Assembly: GCA_021793335.1 (NCBI GenBank)
Contig: JAJYSW010000157.1
Coordinates: 1 to 7,700, forward strand
DNA: 7,700 nt
Direction of reading: 5' to 3'
Origin: Actinomycetes bacterium
Lineage (GTDB): Bacteria; Actinomycetota; Actinomycetes; Mycobacteriales; Micromonosporaceae
Under the pieces are notes generated by a model. The model made no database searches, had not been told where the DNA came from, and worked only from the letters and a program-made list of their open reading frames with translations. Positions 6,425 through 7,700 of this stretch are shown piece by piece. The first letter of the stretch is position 1. Each line of letters begins with the position of its first letter. The translations under genes and the position numbers were made by a program.

Positions 6425-7419
6425 GAGCCTTTCCGTGCAACTTATGCGTGACGCTCGGTGAGTCGAGGGCGTTCGAAGTGGTACAGGGCGAGGCAAGCGC
6501 GGGCGATGGTGCCGATCCGCCACGGGTTGAGCCCGACCTTGTCCAGGCACTTGAACCTGACCTTGAGATCGGCGTTGGCCTTCTCCGCGAGGGCCCGCAA
6601 CGCACCGAGGACCTTGTTGTACTGGCGTTGGTCGATCGTCAGCTTCCCGTTCTTGGGCTTCTTGTACCCGCAGCGCACGGCCGGGAAGTCGCGGAACTTC
6701 TCATACCCCAAATCGACCAGGACCAGTAGATGCGCATCGGTGGGCACGCCGATGTTGATCAGCGCGATCGCTTCTTCGACACCGGTGTGGTGGGCGGCGG
6801 TCGAATCGTGCTCGCGGCCGGGGCGGGCGTCGCCGATCCACAGCGGGTATCCGTCGGAGGCGGAGACGACCTGGAGGTTCACCCCGTGTCGGTGATGCTT
6901 GCCCGAATAGAACAGGTCGGCGCCCTCGGTGGGGCCCTCGAGCGAGACTCGGCAGGTGGGGATGAGGGTACCGTCCAGGCCGATGTGCTCATCCCCGGCA
7001 GCCCGGGTGGCCTCGATCGCCTCGCCCAGGTCCGGCGCGGATGCCGCGAGAACGTCGAGCCCTTCGTGGAGATAGTCGTAGGTCGTCGAGGACGGCAGCG
7101 CGTTGTCGATGCGGAGCTGTTTGACCCGTTCGCCGTCGATCATCCACCGCAGGACCAGGACGGCCTGCGCCCAGGGGGTGAGGCGGCGGGTGCCGTTGCG
7201 GGTGCCGATGGCGCGGCGGTGAGCGGCGAGTTCGCCCGAGAACCAGTCGACCGCGGCCCGGTCGACAGGCAGCACGGCGGTGTAGGTGACAATGGCAGAC
7301 ACGGGACCCCTTGGGAGATGGCTGAAGCTGTGGTAACTCCAGTCTCTACCAGGGGGTTTCCTTGTGCCACAACGGATCTTGACCACAGGCCGTATCGCTC
7401 ACCTTGCGCGGAAAGCCTC
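6425..7419 (-). mobile_element. Complete IS5-family (ISL2-like) insertion sequence, 995 bp
   Basis: Terminal inverted repeats: left 6425-6440 reads GAGCCTTTCCGTGCAA, and right 7419-7404 on the minus strand reads GAGGCTTTCCGCGCAA (14 of 16 identical, with weaker matches beyond). ACT flanks both tips. Removing 6425-7422 restores the IS3 orfB frame across the junction, which confirms the exact insertion point. One intact transposase lies on the minus strand. Confidence 0.88.
6442..7302 (-). CDS. IS5/ISL2-type transposase (DDE_Tnp_4-like), intact
   Basis: A 286-residue DDE transposase moving the element in which it sits. The N-terminal part has TRRLTPWAQAVLVLRWMIDG, then SSTTYDYLHEGLDVLA, a helix-turn-helix like region. 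The catalytic core has the first Asp in HIGLDGTLIPTCR, then LFYSGKHHRHGVNLQVV and YPLWIGDARPGREHDSTAAH. The second Asp is probably in LVLVDLGYEKF, and a later Glu lies in LRALAEKANADLKVRF; the C-terminus is NPWRIGTIARACLALYHFE. I chose GTG at 7302 (VSAIVTYTAVL) because AAGGGG sits about 4 nt upstream and homology of this family begins there. An in-frame ATG at 7386 would add 28 unlikely residues. The TAA at 6442-6444 lies 17 bp inside the left tip. No internal damage is seen, so this is probably an active and recent insertion. Confidence 0.88.
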   Translation of the reverse strand: MSAIVTYTAVLPVDRAAVDWFSGELAAHRRAIGTRNGTRRLTPWAQAVLVLRWMIDGERVKQLRIDNALPSSTTYDYLHEGLDVLAASAPDLGEAIEATRAAGDEHIGLDGTLIPTCRVSLEGPTEGADLFYSGKHHRHGVNLQVVSASDGYPLWIGDARPGREHDSTAAHHTGVEEAIALINIGVPTDAHLLVLVDLGYEKFRDFPAVRCGYKKPKNGKLTIDQRQYNKVLGALRALAEKANADLKVRFKCLDKVGLNPWRIGTIARACLALYHFERPRLTERHA

Positions 7420-7422
7420 ACT
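7420..7422. repeat. Target-site duplication ACT (right)
   Basis: Second copy of the ACT duplication, abutting the right inverted repeat of the ISL2-type element. Confidence 0.8.
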
Positions 7423-7593
7423 GTGGAGGTGTTGATGGGCAGGCCGGCATCCAGGCCTCGATCGGGACCGTAGGCGAGGCCTACGACAACGCCCTGATGG
7501 AGTCGGCGACCGGTTTGCACAAGACCGAACTGATCGACCGGGCTCGCCAATGGAGGAATCTGACCGATGTAGAACTGGCCCTCGCCGAATGGA
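7423..7593 (+). pseudogene. IS3-family transposase OrfB, 3' fragment
   Basis: This continues the orfB frame split at 6424 (TAC-T joins GT-GGA). It carries the block with the catalytic Glu, ASIGTVGEAYDNALMES (Glu codon 7500-7502), then GLHKTELIDRARQWRNLTDV and ELALAEWTG. At 7594 the protein departs from the family, where EWV-x-W-[FY]-N-x-R-R-L-H is expected. The frame continues as RLRVRELSGCSGL... to 7679 only because ISAs1-end DNA happens to be open. The last 35-45 residues of OrfB are therefore missing from the window. Confidence 0.82.
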
Positions 7594-7700
7594 CAGGGCG
7601 TCTGCGTGTGCGTGAATTGAGTGGATGTTCTGGGTTGCATGGTTTGACTGGGCTGCAACCGGTTCGGGTGCATGCGTGACGGGCATGCGTTGTCGGTGAT
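7594..7700 (+). repeat. 107-bp inverted repeat, right copy: start of ISAs1-family copy B
   Basis: The sequence begins CAGGGCGTCTGCGTGTGC and is the reverse complement of 1080-1186 with one difference (opposite 1089). It is the transposase-proximal end of a second ISAs1-type element in the opposite orientation. By analogy with copy A its transposase would start at about 7739 on the plus strand, just past the window. Only this end is visible, so a solo end or a truncated copy cannot be excluded. Confidence 0.85.

Larger units (their letters stand above)
5405..7593 (+). mobile_element. IS3-family element, interrupted by an IS5/ISL2 element and truncated by an ISAs1 end
   Basis: orfA and orfB of an IS3-type element lie on the plus strand in the usual -1 arrangement. 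orfB is cut at 6424 by a 995-bp insertion and resumes at 7423. The C-terminal coding part and the right inverted repeat are lost where ISAs1 copy B begins at 7594. The left boundary is approximate. Confidence 0.7.

Noticed and set aside
6448..7473. Plus-strand open frames over the ISL2-type transposase
   Set aside because: Antisense to the intact DDE transposase; composition typical of shadows.
1187..7593. Proven composite transposon
   Set aside because: The outer IS ends and flanking duplications are outside the window, so I report the structure but not the mobility as fact.
7594..7679. RLRVRELSGCSGLHGL... tail as part of the IS3 transposase
   Set aside because: This stretch is ISAs1-end DNA identical to the copy at 1101-1186; it is open only by chance.
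1..7700. Novel defence, CRISPR, tRNA or riboswitch system
   Set aside because: Apart from the SoxR-exporter operon and IS elements, I saw no repeats array, tRNA-like folding or multi-gene system on either strand.

Overview
The window is GC-rich throughout and keeps the GC-biased third positions, GTG/TTG starts and protein styles of a high-GC actinobacterium (Actinomycetota; order not resolvable from sequence alone). It is a heavily transposon-invaded accessory segment. Four insertion sequences from three families surround one intact two-gene cargo: a drug-efflux type MFS transporter and the redox regulator SoxR. There are no rRNA, tRNA or CRISPR features.

Layout, left to right. Positions 1-1186 are the 5' part of an ISAs1-family element with its transposase on the minus strand, running off the left edge. 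Its end abuts, at 1186/1187, an open frame (to 1949) for a membrane-anchored, acidic, cysteine-containing protein of unknown function whose own 5' end is missing. An IS5-family element (about 2023-2992, minus strand) follows; its transposase is dead, with one frameshift and one in-frame TAG. About 300 bp of non-coding DNA ends in a strong SoxR-type promoter/operator (3290-3320) that drives the MFS exporter (3357-4826) and soxR (4838-5329), which sit 11 bp apart in one operon.

From about 5400 to 7593 lies an IS3-family element (orfA plus orfB by -1 frameshift). Its orfB is split by a complete IS5/ISL2-type element (6425-7419) with matching terminal inverted repeats and a 3-bp ACT target duplication. 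The IS3 orfB reading frame is then cut off at 7593/7594, where a second copy of the ISAs1 end begins, in inverted orientation to the first. The last 107 bases (7594-7700) are the reverse complement of 1080-1186 with one mismatch.

Thus 1187-7593 (6.4 kb) is bracketed by two inverted ISAs1-type ends with transposases pointing outward, an arrangement like a composite transposon. The functional logic of the cargo is clear: redox-active compounds oxidise the SoxR [2Fe-2S] cluster, SoxR activates the 19-bp-spacer promoter, and both the pump and more SoxR are made. Whether the bracketing elements have moved the cassette is inference, since the outer ends of both ISAs1 copies lie outside the window.
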